Positions 11,213 through 22,610 of a stretch of 64,000 nucleotides of DNA are shown one piece after another. The translations under genes and the position numbers were made by a program. Source of the stretch: Ursus arctos (Eukaryota; Chordata; Mammalia; Carnivora; Ursidae). The notes under the pieces were generated by a model that saw nothing but the letters and a program-made list of their open reading frames with translations, was not told where the DNA came from and ran no database searches. The stretch lies in the NCBI RefSeq assembly GCF_023065955.2, contig NW_026622997.1, positions 9,224,001 to 9,288,000 of the forward strand, written 5' to 3'. The first letter of the stretch is position 1, and each line of letters opens with the position of its first letter.

Positions 11213-13684
11213 ACATTTTCTTTATCCATTCATTGTTGATGGACACTTAGGTTGTTTCCATATCTTGGTTATTGTGAATAAAGCTGTAATAAACAGGAGA
11301 ATGCAGATATCTCTTGGAGATACTAATTTCATTTCCTTCAGATATGTAATCAGAAGTGGAATTGCTGGATCATACAACAGTTCTATTTTTAGTCTTTGAG
11401 AAACCTCCGTTCCGTTTCCCATAGTGGCTGCACCAACTTATATTCCCCCCACCAAAGCACAAGGGCTCCTTTCTCTTCACATCCTTGCCAACATTTGTTA
11501 TCTTTTGTCTTTTTGAAAACTTCTGCCTTTTGAAATAAAGGGTGTGGGGTGATGTCTCATTATGGTTTTGATTTGCATTTCCCTAACGATGAATGATGTT
11601 GAGCACTTTTTCATGTCTCTGTTGGCTATTCGTAAGTCCTCTTTGGAAAAATGTCTATTGAGGTCCTTTGTCCATTTTTTATTTAGTTCTCTTGCTTTTT
11701 TTTTTTTTTTTTTGCAATTGAGTTATAGGAGTTCCTTGTATCTTTTAGATAAATCAGATCTATGATTTGCGAATGTTTTCTCCCATTCCACAGGTTGCCT
11801 TTACATTCTGTTGATGGTTTTCCTTGCTCTGAAGAAGATTTTAGTTTCATGTGGCCCCTCTATTTGTGCTCCTCTTTCTTGTGTTTTTGGTGTCATATCC
11901 AAAAAAATCACTGCCAAGACCAATGCCAAGGAGCTTTTTTTCTGTTTTCTTCTAGGAGTTTTATGGTTTCAGATCTTACATTTAAGTCCTTACTGAATTT
12001 TGAGTCAATTTTTGTGAACAGTATAAGATAGCTTTGTTCTTCCACATGAAAACATCTAGTTTTTCCAACACCACTTATTGATTATCCTTTCCCCATTGTG
12101 TATGCTTCAAAGATCTGTTGACAGTTTATGTATGGGCTTATTTCTGTGCTCTCTGCTCTGTTCCACTGGTTGATGGAGCCTTTTTAAAATTTCCCCTACC
12201 AGATTGTTTTGATTACCATAGCTTTGTAATGTGGTTGAAATCAGGAAGGGTGATATCTCCAGCTCTGTTCTTCTTTCTCAAGATTGCTCTGGTCATTCAG
12301 GATATTTTGTGAGTCCCTATGAAGTTAGGTTTGCTTTTTCTATTCCTGTAAAAGATACTATTGAAATTTCTATAGGGATTGCATTAAATCTGTAGATTGC
12401 TTTGGGTCGTGTGGACATTTTAACAATATTAATTCCCAATTTGTGAACATGGAATATCTTTCCATTTATTTGTGTCTTCTCCCATTTGTTTTATCAAAGT
12501 CTTACAATTTTAGTACAGGCCTTTTACCTCCTTGGTTAAACATATTCTTATATATTGAAAATGGAATTGTTTTCTCAGTTTCTTTTTCAGATATTTTGTT
12601 ATAGTGTATAGAAATGCAAGATGAGTTTTGTATGTTGAGTATATATTTTGCCACTTTACTAAATTCATTGATTAGTTTTAATAGGTTTGTTTGTCTGTTT
12701 CTTTTATGGAGTCTTTAGTGTTTTCTATATATAAGATTATGTCATCTACAAACAGAGACTTTTACTTTATCCTTCCTGTTGTGGATGCCTTTTAGTTTTC
12801 TTCTTGCCTGATTGCTATTGCTAGGACTTCCAGTACTATGTTGAATAAAAGTGGCAAGAGTGGGCATCCTTGTCTTGTTCCTGATCTTAGAAGAAAAGGC
12901 TTTCAGCTTTTCATAACTGAGTATGTTACCTGTGGGCTTTTTATGTGTGGTCTTTACTATCTTGAGGTACATTCTTTTTACACATAATTGGTTGAGTGTT
13001 TTCACCATGAAAGAATGTTGAATTATATCAAATGTTTTTCTGCATTTATTGGGATGATCATATGATTTATATCCTTCATTCTATCGATGTGATTTAAAAT
13101 TGATTTGCATATGTCAAAGTATCCTTGCATTCCAGGAATAAATCTCACTTGACTATGGTGTATGATCCTTTTAATGTGCTGCTGGATTCAGTGTGATAAT
13201 ATTTTGTTGTGAATTTTTGCATCTATATGCATCATGGGTATTAGCCTGTAACTTTCTTTTCTTTTAATGTGCTTCTCTGGCTTTGATTCACTTGGTAGTT
13301 TGTATGTTTCTAAGAATGTTTCCACTTCTAGGTTGTCCGATTAGTTGGCATATAATAATTCATAGTGGTCTCTTATTATCCTTTGTACTTCTGTGATATC
13401 CACTGTAATATCCTCTCTTTCAATTCTGATTTTATTCAAGTCTTCTCTTTTTTCCTTAGCCTAGCTAAAGATTTGTCAATTTCATTTATCTTTTCTGAGA
13501 AACAGCGTTTAATTTCATTCATCTTGTCTATTTTTTTAGTATCTATTTTGTTTATTTCTGCTCTGATCTTTGTTATTTCTTACTTCTACTAACTATGAGC
13601 TTAGTTTGTTCTTCTTTCTTTCTTTACTTGAACTATAAAGTTAGGTTATTTGAGATATTTGTTTTTTCTCAATGTAGCTATTCT

Positions 13685-14396
13685 TTTTTTTTTATGGACA
13701 CACTGCATTTTGTTTATCGATTCATCAGTTGATGGGCATTTGAGTTGTTTCTGTTTTTTTGGTTATTATGACTAATTCTGCTTTAAATATTCACTTCAGT
13801 GTCGACGTATGTTTTCTCTTCTCTTGGGTTTGTACCTGGGAATGTAAATGCTGGGTTGTTTGTACATCTATGTCTAATTTTTTGAGGAACTCAGACTGTT
13901 TCCAAAGCAACTGTACCATTTTACATTTTCATCAACTGTGTTGAGGGTTCGAATTGATCCAGATCCTTGCCGGCTTTTGTTGTCGTTGGTCTTTTTGATG
14001 ACAGCCAAACTTGTAGGTATGCGATACCTCGGTGTGTTTTGATTTGCATTTCCTTCGTGGCTGAGGATGTTGGATATCATTTCATATGCTTATTGGCCAC
14101 TTGTATATCTTCTTTGGAGAAATGTATCTTCAAATTACTTTTCCAGTTTTAAAAAGAGATTATCTGTCATTTCATGTTGTGTTGTAATAGTTTTGTACAT
14201 AGTCTGGATACTAGAACCTTCTCAGGTATGTGATTTGCAAATATTTCTCCCATCTGTGGGTTATCTTGTTTACTTTGTAGGTAGTGGTCTTTGGAGTATA
14301 AACATTTTTAATGTAAAGGAAGTCCAATTTATTTATTTTTTATTTTTGTTTACTTCATTGCTGTGTTTCTGGTTTCATACTTAAGAAACCATTGTC
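13685..14396 (-). mobile_element. Second L1M fragment nested in the old L1, antisense
   Basis: Sequence typical of the antisense C-terminal part of ORF2 ('tgatgggcatttgagttg' at 13731, 'gttttgatttgcatttcc' at 14036, 'tatcttctttggagaaatg' at 14106) appears in the middle of an ORF2 that has already shown that region further left. It must therefore be a separate copy. Flanking 'gctatt' at 13677 and 14501 marks where the host L1 is interrupted and resumes. The host sequence on the two sides joins at the place expected for ORF2. Confidence 0.75.
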
Positions 14397-14500
14397 TAGG
14401 GACACCTGAGTGGCTCAGTCGGTTAAGGATTTGACTCGAGATCTCAGCTCAATTCTTGATCTCAGGATTGTGAGTTCAAGCCCTGTGTTGGGCTCCATGG
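14397..14500 (+). mobile_element. Old SINEC fragment, 3' truncated, sense
   Basis: Begins 'agggacacctgagtggctca' (14398), then 'gttaaggatttgactcgag', then 'gagttcaagccctgtgttgg', the tRNA-related head of a SINEC. It stops at 'ggctcca' without the CT-rich body or A-tail, directly against the resuming host L1. Truncation of the 3' side is unusual for a SINE and suggests a later deletion. Confidence 0.8.
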
Positions 14501-15879
14501 GCTATTTCTATAAACCCTCTTAGAATGTTTAGGCTGCCTCCCTTAAGTTTTGGTATGCTGTTTTTCCATGTGTGTTTTTTTCAATATATGTTTTAATTTC
14601 CCTTTTGATTTCATCTTTGACCCATAGGTTATTCAGGATTATATTAATTCCCCATATTTGTGAATTTTCCAGCTTTCTTTCTGTTATTGATATTTTTTTG
14701 TCCCATACCAATGTGGCCAGAATGATTTCAATCTTTGTATGATTTCAATCTCCTTACACTTGTTAAGATGTGTTTTGTGACCTAACGTATGATCTAGCCT
14801 GGAGAGTGTTTTGTGTGCACTTGAGAAGACTGTGTGTCACACTGCCATTGGATGAATGTTCTGTTGGATCCATTTGGTCTAAAGTATGACTCAAGTCCAA
14901 TGCTGCCTCATTGATTTTCTGTCTGGATGACCTACCCAGTGTTGAAAATGGGATTTGAAGTCCTCTGCTATTATTTCATTGCTGTCTATGTCTCTCTAGA
15001 TTTGTTGATATTTGCTTAATTATATTTAGGTGCTTCAATCTAAAGTGCATATATATTTACTGTTATATCCTCTTAATTATTTGACACCTTTATCATTATA
15101 TAATGGCCTTCTTTGTCTCTTTTTACAGTTTTTTTTACTCAAAGTCTATTTTGTATGATATAAATATAGCTACTCCTGCCCTTTTTTGTTTTCCATTTGC
15201 ATGAAATATCTTTTTTATATCCCCTCACTTCCAGCCTATGTGTGCCCTTAAAGCTGAAGTGAGTCTAGTATAGGCAGCATATAGTTAGGTCTTGTTTTTT
15301 TATCCATTCAGTCACTCTGCAAATTGATTGGAGAATTTGATCTATTTACATTTATACTAATTATTGATAGGTAAGGACTCATCATTGTTGCCTTATAAAT
15401 TGTTTTCTGGCTGTTTTGTATTTCCTCTGTTTCTTTTTTCCCCTCTCTTACTGTCTAACTTTGTGATTTGATAATTTTCCATAGTGGTGTACTCAGATTG
15501 CTTTCTCCTTATGTTTTGTGCATCTACCATAGGTTTTTACTTTGTCATTACCGTGATACCCATGTAAAAAATCTTACAACAGTCTATTTTAAGCTGATAA
15601 CAACTTCCATCACATATAAAAACTCTATCCTTTTACTTGCCCTTCCACATTTTATATTTTTGATGTCCCAATTTACATCTTTTTTATACTGTATATCCAT
15701 TAACAAATTATTGTATCTATAACTTTGTAATATTTTTGTCTTTTAACGTTTATACCAGAGTTAAGTGATTTACATACCACTATTACAGTATTAGAATATT
15801 CTGAATTTGAATTCGACGACTTACTTTTACCAGTGAGTTTTATACTTTCATATGTTTTCATGTTACAATTTAGTGTCCT

Positions 15880-16790
15880 CTTATTTCTGCTTGAAGAACT
15901 TCCTTTAGCATTTTTTGCAAGGCAGGTCTAGAGGGGATGAACTCTCTTAGCTTTCATTTCGTTTGGGAATCTTTATCTCTTCCTCATTTCTGAAGGATTG
16001 CTTTGCCAGTTAAAGTATTCTTGGTTGGCAGGATTTTTTTTTTCCTTTAGCACTTTGAATATATCACCTCACTCTCTTCTGACCTGTAAGGTTTCATCTG
16101 AGAAATCCACTGATAGCTTTGTGGGGGTGCTTTTGTGTGCGATGGATTTCTTTTACTCTTGTTGCTTTCAAAAGTTTCTTTTTGATTTTTGAGTTTCATT
16201 ATCACGTATCTTAGTGAAATCCTCTTTGCGTTGAATCTCTTTGGGGACCTATGAGCTTCATGTACCTGGACGTCCATCTCTCGACCCAGATTTGGAAAGT
16301 TTTCAGCCATTATTCCTTTAAATAAGTGCTCTCACTCTCTCTTTTTCTGTCTCTCTCTCTCTCCCCTCCCTTCCCTACCCACCTTCTGAGATGCTCATAA
16401 TACATATATTGTTTCACCTACTGGTATCCTATAACTCATGTAGGCATTTTTCACTTTTTCATTCTGTTTTTCTTTTGTTTTCTCACTGGATAATTTCAAA
16501 AATTCTGCCTTTGAGTTCACAGATTCTTTCCTCTGCTTCATCAAGTTTGATACCGATGCTCTCTTTTGAATTTTTCATTCATTCAATGTACTCTTAAGTT
16601 TTAAATTTTCTGTTTGGTTCTTTTTTTATGATTTTTATCTCTTTTTTGAACCTCACATTTTGTTCGTGTATTGTTTTCCTGACTTCATTAATTTGTCTAT
16701 CTGTTCTCTGGTACTCATTGAGCTGCTTTAAACAATTGATTTGAATTCTTTGTCAGACAGTTCATTGATCTCCATTTCTTTGGGGTGATT
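15880..16790 (-). pseudogene. Decayed LINE-1 ORF1 (RNA-binding protein)
   Basis: The minus-strand frame at 16940-16728 includes MEINELSDKEFKSIV, close to the start of old L1 ORF1 proteins. The frame at 16310-16047 begins with AENFPNLGREMDVQVHEAHR-like sequence, the conserved region between the RRM and C-terminal domain of ORF1p. The two pieces are in different frames and both contain stops downstream, so the gene is dead. In intact elements the protein trimerises through a coiled coil and coats L1 RNA. Confidence 0.8.
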
Positions 16791-17561
16791 TACTAGAAAA
16801 TTATTGTGTTCCTTTCTGGAACACATTTTCTTTGATTTTTTGTGTTCCTTGAAGTCTTGCAGTGTTGTCTTTGCACTGAAGAAGCTGTCACCTCCCCCAG
16901 TCTTTACTGACTGGCTTGGGAAAGAAACAACCTTCACCAATCTGTCTGGTTAGAGAATATGAGGCTTTCGTGGAATTTTTCTATGCTCATACCCACTTCA
17001 CACTTTTTGTTGAAGTGCACAGAATATTGGAGGTGCCCATGGGCCAGTTAGGTGAACCACAGATAAGGCATCCCTAGTGCCTTGTGGGTGGACTTCCTGA
17101 TGGAGTCTGTGGAGCATTTAGTAGGATGAATGGCAAAACAATAGCATCCTTGTAATTGGTGCTGAGTTCCAGTTGTGCTCCCAGCCTCTCCCAACCCCTC
17201 ATTTATGCAAATCACCTCAATATTCTGGGTAGGGATACAAAGAACAGAGCCACTTAGGAAGCGCCCTGCACAGCTAGGGAAGTTGGTGCCCACTCATACA
17301 CTGCTGCCTTCCACCATGGGAGAAATGCAGCCAAAGGAGTCTCTTTTGGCACTGATCAATGCCAGCTTGCGAGAAGGGTAATGCAAAAAGTGAAACTTTT
17401 TCTTACCTTCTTCAATGCATCCAACCTCTGACTTTTTTTTATCCAATAGTATACTGGAACTTCCTTGCTGGACTCCCGGACTCCCACAAAAGTACTTTCA
17501 TCCACGGGTGATTGTCAAACCAGTGTTCTGTGAGGGGATAAGAGTAGAAAACTCCTATTCT

Positions 17562-17570
17562 GCCATCTTG
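17562..17570 (-). promoter_or_regulatory. YY1-like motif at the 5' end of the old L1
   Basis: The minus strand reads CAAGATGGC within the first ~20 bases of the L1 5' UTR. L1 5' UTRs are known to carry a YY1 site at this position that sets the transcription start. Here it is only a motif match in a fossil element. Whether it still binds protein is unknown. Confidence 0.5.
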
Positions 17571-17857
17571 CTGGCATCACTTTCCTCACAATTTGTTTTA
17601 GATTTCATGATTCTCAAGTACCTTGTAAGCCTTCTTCTCAGAGATGGCTTCTGCATATCTTTAAGGAAGTTTGGATCAAAGTATCATTAATTCTAGGGGA
17701 GCTTAAATTTTCCTTTACTCTTTAGGTTGTAAAAACGTTCTAATGACTTTCTAGATTTGGGGACCTCTCTTCCCGTCGGTTCAAGGTACCTTTGATGATT
17801 AACATTTTCAACTAATTTTCTTGAACGTTCCCTCCCTCTCATTTTTCTTACATTTAT

Positions 17858-18058
17858 TTATTTTTTTTAGTATTTTATTTATTTATTTATTTATTTGAGA
17901 AAGAGAGAGAGGGCACAAGCTGGGGGGGGGGGAGGCAGAAGGAGAAGCAGACACCCCCTGAGCAGGAAGCCCAACATGGGACTCCATCCCAGGACCCTGA
18001 GATCATGCCCTGAGCCAAAGGCAGTCTCTTAACTGACTGAGCCACCCAGGTGCCCCTC
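17858..18058 (-). mobile_element. Carnivore SINE (SINEC), antisense
   Basis: T-rich tail and (TTTA)n at 17860-17896, then the GA-rich body containing a G-run near 17923-17932, and the tRNA-derived head ending 'gagccacccaggtgcccc' at about 18055. Flanked by a 14-base perfect duplication (tttcttacatttat at 17844-17857 and 18059-18072). The head is of the older 'ggctcagtcagttaag' type rather than the young bear type. Confidence 0.93.
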
Positions 18059-18109
18059 TTTCTTACATTTATACTTTTGTTCCTGCTTCTTTTGTTTTTC
18101 TCCCAGGAT

Positions 18110-18330
18110 CATGTAGCAGTTAAAACAAGGGCTTTGGGACTGAGTTGCTTGGGCTCCAATCCCCGCTAACTAGCTTTGTGAGTTTACTTGCACTGAGAAT
18201 CTGTTTCCTTTCTGTTCGATGGGAAGATGTTGGTATCTACTCAGGTGGATTAAAGATTAAATGGAATAATACTTGCAAAATGCTTAACAGAGTTACTGAC
18301 AAATGCTAAGAGCTTTGTATTTGTTATTTA
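18110..18330 (+). repeat. MIR SINE, sense
   Basis: Shows the MIR order: 'agggctttgggactgagttg' (18129), a short 'gctccaatcc' (18151), the central 'tttgtgagtttacttgcac' (18175) and 'aatggaataatacttgc' (18260), with a degraded 3' end. Ancient and non-coding. Confidence 0.7.
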
Positions 18331-20415
18331 ATAGTGTTCTTTTTCACGCAGAGTTATAGGCATTCATTGTTTACCAAGGTTACCACCCTCCTCCACTACC
18401 CCCCACCCCCCACCGCCACCTATCTGTTAGGGGTTTTAACTGTAACCTGCAACAGAGACAAATAGTGTAGCAGAAGTCTATTCAACAAACAAGTTAACTT
18501 CTTGGAACTACTTCCAGCTAGAAATGATGATACAGAACCCGGGACTGGCCCAAACCTGATCGGAGCATAAATACCTCTGGCTATGGGAATCTCAGGGCTA
18601 AGTTAACACAGCTAAAAATCAAATAATTTCTTCATCTACAAAATGACAAAAATTAATATTATCCTTTGATTACAGCTCATGATGTCTTCTTTTTCTTCTT
18701 CTTAAACATGCACCTTTGCCAAACTTTTGTCTTCTCTTGCTCCACTCTCTTCCCTCTGGGGCCAATTTACATCCAGGGCTCACTGCCAGGTCTTTGTCTC
18801 CTGAAACTGTTGTTTCAGCCCCAACCTCTTTCCAGACTTCCAGTTCCAAATTTCCAGCTGTGGGATGCTTCCACCTCCATGTCCCACCGCAGCACCTCAG
18901 ACCTAGCAAGCAGAAAACAACTCATTATCTGCCCCCACACACTGGCTTCTTTTTCCATTTGTGGCACCCTCATATTCCTTGTCACTGGGTCCTAAAAACC
19001 TAAGCCATCTCTGTTTCCACCTGCACCCCTCAATCCATTCTGGAGCTAATACCTATTTTTTTTCTTTCTTTGAACACTGGTTGTCCCTTGCTTTCCATGC
19101 TCCACCAGACTTGTCTGTCTGGCCCTTCTCCCCTCCAGCCTAGATCCCCTGTCCCAGCCCCCTAACTCATTTCCTGGACCACAGCCAATCATTTGTCCAA
19201 TCCAGCCCATATACTGCCACCAGACTGACCTTTGACCCAGGCACACCTCTGTATCAAATCGTTCATAGTCCTCATTGCCAATGAAGCAAACAAAGTGCAC
19301 TGTCTCGAATGTCCTCAATTCCACTTCAGCTGAACTCTCTCCCTCCGGTTTTCCACAGACTCAGCCAAGCAAGCATCACCTCAATCTCCAAACATGTTTT
19401 GTCCTTCTCACCGCGTGCCTTTATGACCTTGCCTCTCAAATCCAACTTCATCCCCAATCTCTATTTATTCTTCAAGGTCTAGTTCAGCCTCTTTCCCTTT
19501 CATCAAGTCTTCTACCTCCTATTCAGAAATGCTTCCTTAGAAAGTCTCATTCCTCTGAATCTCCAGAACTCTTTCACCTCCTTTGGACGCTTTCAAGAAT
19601 TTAATTCAACAAGCACATATTGAACACAAATGAAATGAGAGTTATCCTTGGGAACAGGGAAGAGTGGAGGAGAGAGCCGTTCCTCTTCTCTCAGTCATCA
19701 GACCTATGAGTCAACAGCTCCAAGATATAACAAAGCTATTATAGAGTTGTGAAGAATGTGTTATTGGAGTAAGGAATTACTCAGCATCCCTTTCTCCCCC
19801 ACACTCCCAGTGCTAGGTCCCTCCATTTTATAACGAGGTTATAAAACTCTATCGCAAGAAGCCTAGGTTTCTGTGGGAGCGTGCCAGGTTCTGTGGTTTG
19901 TTTTGAAAGAAGAGGCAGGCTTTGGATATTTTTGTCTTGTTGATATTTTGCGAGATTTTCTGAGATTACCTCCCTTTATTATGCTTTATATATTGTGATA
20001 AGATTATTTCTGAATACAATTCCTTTCTCTGACTTTATCCAAATTATACCTACAGATACCCAGAAAATGCTCATTTTCTCCCAAGTACAAAGACTGAGCT
20101 AAAGAAGAAACTCCATGGAATTACCACCAATCAGAGGAAAATACATTAGATTTGTCATATTGTGGCTTAGGTAATAAACAATGTAAAATAAATAACAAAA
20201 TGTTATTATAACTTCTCAGACCCTCTATTCTCACTCTGAATATATCAATATTTCATTTTTATCATCTTCTCTCAGATGTTCCTCTCATCTCCTCACCAGC
20301 TTTATCTGCCTGTGTGGCCAGATCAACCACTGCTTCCCGCTCCCGCGTAAGGCATGCCACAATGCCCGTAAAACTGGGAGACAAGGAAGCTACTCACTGG
20401 CATACCCACATATAC
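18331..20415. other. Gene-free interval, partly L2-like
   Basis: The C-rich stretch 18700-19600 has the composition and phrases of L2 3' regions on the plus strand ('gaatgcttccttagaaagtc'-like near 19526, 'tattcttcaaggtc' near 19467). The match is weak and the call tentative. Frames up to 109 codons show no domain. The remainder is unassigned. Confidence 0.4.
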
Positions 20416-20419
20416 TTCT

Positions 20420-21740
20420 TCTTTTTTTTATTTTTAGTGTGAATTATTGCGTTGAGCTCTATATACATTTATATGAATAAAACATACACATAGAGCTTAC
20501 TGAAAAATAAGAAAGTGAACTCCTGTGTAACCCTCTTTGAGGGCTCACCGCCGGTACTCAGAAGTCCCTCTTGGCCCCCCCCCCCAATGCATACACACCC
20601 AACCCCCACCCCCAATATTAGTAGTCTGTCTTGGTTGCCGTAACAAAACACTGTAGACTGAGTGGCTTAACCAACAGACATTTATTTTTCACAGCTCCAG
20701 AACCCGAAAGTATGAGTTTAGGGTACCAGCATGTTTGGGTTCTCGTGAAAGCCCCTTTCCTGGCTTGCAGATGACCATCTCCTTACTGTGTCCTTATATA
20801 GCAGAGAGAGGAAGAGGAAGCAAACTCTCTGGTGCCTCTTCTTACAAACCCATCATAAGGGCTCTGCCCTCACAACCTCACCTAACCTAATCACTTCCCA
20901 AAGGCCCCACCTCCTAATATCATGACACTGGAAATTAGAGCTTCAACATGAATTTGGGAGGGGGAAAGGAAATACGAACACTCCACCTATGACACCCCCA
21001 GAAGTAGTCGCCTATGCATCCATCCCCAAATGATACACCAGAGTTCTATTTTACCTACTTTTCCCCTTGAAAAAAAAAAATGTGATCACATTGTATGCTT
21101 CGCCTTGCTTCTCTTGCTCAGTATTATGTTCCGAAAATTCACTCCTTTTGTTTTGTGTCTGTAAATTTGTCCATTTTCATTGTTATATAGGATTTCATTA
21201 TTTGATCATATTGGAATTTATGTATCTATTCTACAGGTGGTGAGTATTTGCGTTTTTTCATAATGCAGCTTCGGTGAGCAATGCTGCGATGAACACTCTT
21301 GTACATTATACCCTGCTGCACATTTGCCTACGTTTCTCTGGGTACCTAAGAGTGGGATTGCTGGGCCATCTCAATCTCACCAGATAATGCAAGCTGATTT
21401 CCAAAGAGGTATTAGCAATATGCAACTTTCACCAGAGTTCCTGCTGCTCCAAATTTTTGCTGACAATATTTTCAGAACTTTTAGTTTTTGCCTATCTCAT
21501 ATGTAATGATATCTTATTGTGGTTTTGGTTTGCATTTCCCTGATTATTAATAAAGTTGAGCCTCCTCTCATATTTACCAGCCATTAGGATTTCCTCTTTG
21601 GTTTTATGCTGTCCAGCTGTTAAGCCCATTTTACCATTGGGTTATTTCATTTTCTTATTGATTTGGTTGAGTTCTTTATATATTTGACATCCTAGTCTTT
21701 TGCCAGCTTATGTCTCACACATATCTTCTCCCTCTTTATG
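20420..21740 (-). repeat. Old L1 3' part, antisense, split by a MaLR LTR
   Basis: The left piece (20420-20620) resembles an inverted old L1 3' UTR. The right piece (21000-21740) shows inverted ORF2 C-terminal wording ('gtgggattgctgggccatc' at 21352, 'tggttttggtttgcatttcc' at 21520, 'gttgagttctttatatattt' at 21667). A MaLR LTR (20628-20998) separates them and so inserted later. Confidence 0.7.
20628..20998 (-). repeat. MaLR LTR (MST/MLT1-type), antisense
   Basis: Begins 'tgtcttggttgccgtaacaa' (20628), followed by 'actgagtggcttaacc' (20657), 'tttcctggcttgcagatgac' (20756), 'gggctctgccctcacaac' (20859), 'aaaggccccacctcctaat' (20899) and 'gaatttgggaggggg' (20950). All of these are inverted MaLR LTR landmarks. 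Solo LTR, non-coding. Confidence 0.82.
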
Positions 21741-21741
21741 T

Positions 21742-22325
21742 TTTTTTTATTATGATCAAATACACATAACATAAAATTAACTATTTTTAAGTGAATAGTT
21801 CAGTGGCATCAAGTATATTCACATCGCTGTGTAACCATCACCGTCATCTAACTCCAGAACTTTTTTATAATCCCAAACTGGAATTCTGTACTCATTAAAC
21901 AATACAGCCCATTTCCTCCTCTCTCAGCTCCTGGTAACCACCCTTCTGCTGTCTGTCTCTATGAATTTGCCTATTCTAAGTACCTCATATAAGTATAATC
22001 ATACAGTATCTGTCCTATTGTGTCTGGCTTATTTCAGGGAGTATAATGTCCCCAAGGTTGTAGAATATGTCAGAATTCCATTCCTTTTTCAGGCTGAATA
22101 ATATCCCCATTGTATGTATACATCACAGCTTGTTTCCATTCATCCTTCAACGGACACTTGGGTTGTTTCCACCTTTTGGCCATTGTGAATAACGCTGCCG
22201 TGAATATTGGAATGCATTTGTCTGTCTCTGCTTTAAATTATTTTGGGTAAATACCCAGAAGTGGAATTTCTGGATCATATGGTAATCCTATGTTTAATTT
22301 TTTGAGCCATGCCATACTAGCCAGT
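21742..22325 (-). repeat. Second L1M 3' end, antisense
   Basis: Starts after a T-run (21742-21750) with 'tatgatcaaatacacataac', then 'tcacatcgctgtgtaaccat' (21820), 'tctggcttatttcaggg' (22024), 'gacacttgggttgtttcc' (22153) and 'gtggaatttctggatcatat' (22261). This is the inverted 3' UTR and ORF2 end of a separate, somewhat younger L1M copy abutting the previous one. Confidence 0.8.
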
Positions 22326-22439
22326 ATTTGCTTTTAATGGGAAGATTCTATGATTTCAGAAAATGAACCCCACCCCCCATGCTTCAGTCATATACACCAT
22401 ACTTTTTCTCGAGTTCCTTAGAAACCAGTCTTGGGTCAT

Positions 22440-22610
22440 AGAACGACCTGATGCCAAGCTGGAAGGTGCCCTTAGAGATCATATAGGCCAATCTCCTCAT
22501 TTTATGAAAATGAATGGGCAGCCAGAGAGGTGATTCAACTGGCCCACAGCCATACAGTCTACTGGGAAGAGAATCAGGGCAGAGCCTAGGCCACGGCCCG
22601 TACTATGCCC
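22440..22610 (-). repeat. MIR-like SINE, antisense
   Basis: Carries inverted MIR wording: 'ctcctcattttatgaaaatg' (22493), 'cagccagagaggtgattcaa' (22519) and 'cccacagccatacagtct' (22543), followed by a degraded 'agaatcagggcagagcc'. Strongly diverged. Confidence 0.6.

Larger units (their letters stand above)
11230..15390 (-). pseudogene. Decayed LINE-1 ORF2 (endonuclease and reverse transcriptase)
   Basis: In the minus-strand reading the endonuclease part lies at about 15390-14740; an ANGKQK-like stretch is near 15185. The reverse transcriptase catalytic box is readable as FVDD at 12752-12741, where the family usually has [22 protein letters not shown] segment precedes it (about 12900), matching the fingers/palm region of L1 ORF2p. 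The C-terminal part is seen at 11422-11222 (KIELLYDPAIPLL). It is split by the 13685-14500 insertion and many stops and frameshifts, so no functional protein is possible. In a living L1 this protein nicks DNA and copies the element RNA. Confidence 0.85.
10679..17580 (-). mobile_element. Ancient, essentially full-length LINE-1 (L1M-type), antisense
   Basis: Read on the minus strand the order is: 5' UTR (about 17580-16790), ORF1 (about 16790-15880), a long spacer (to about 15390), ORF2 with endonuclease then reverse transcriptase (about 15390-11230), and the 3' UTR (to 10679). The 5' end carries a YY1-like motif at 17562-17570, as in functional L1 promoters. Both frames are full of stops and frameshifts. 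A later L1 plus SINE insertion (13685-14500) and a GT microsatellite (11164-11211) interrupt it. Allowing for these, the length is about 6 kb, the usual full size. The nested insertion and divergence place it well before the young L1 tails in this window. I see no clear flanking duplication. Confidence 0.88.
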
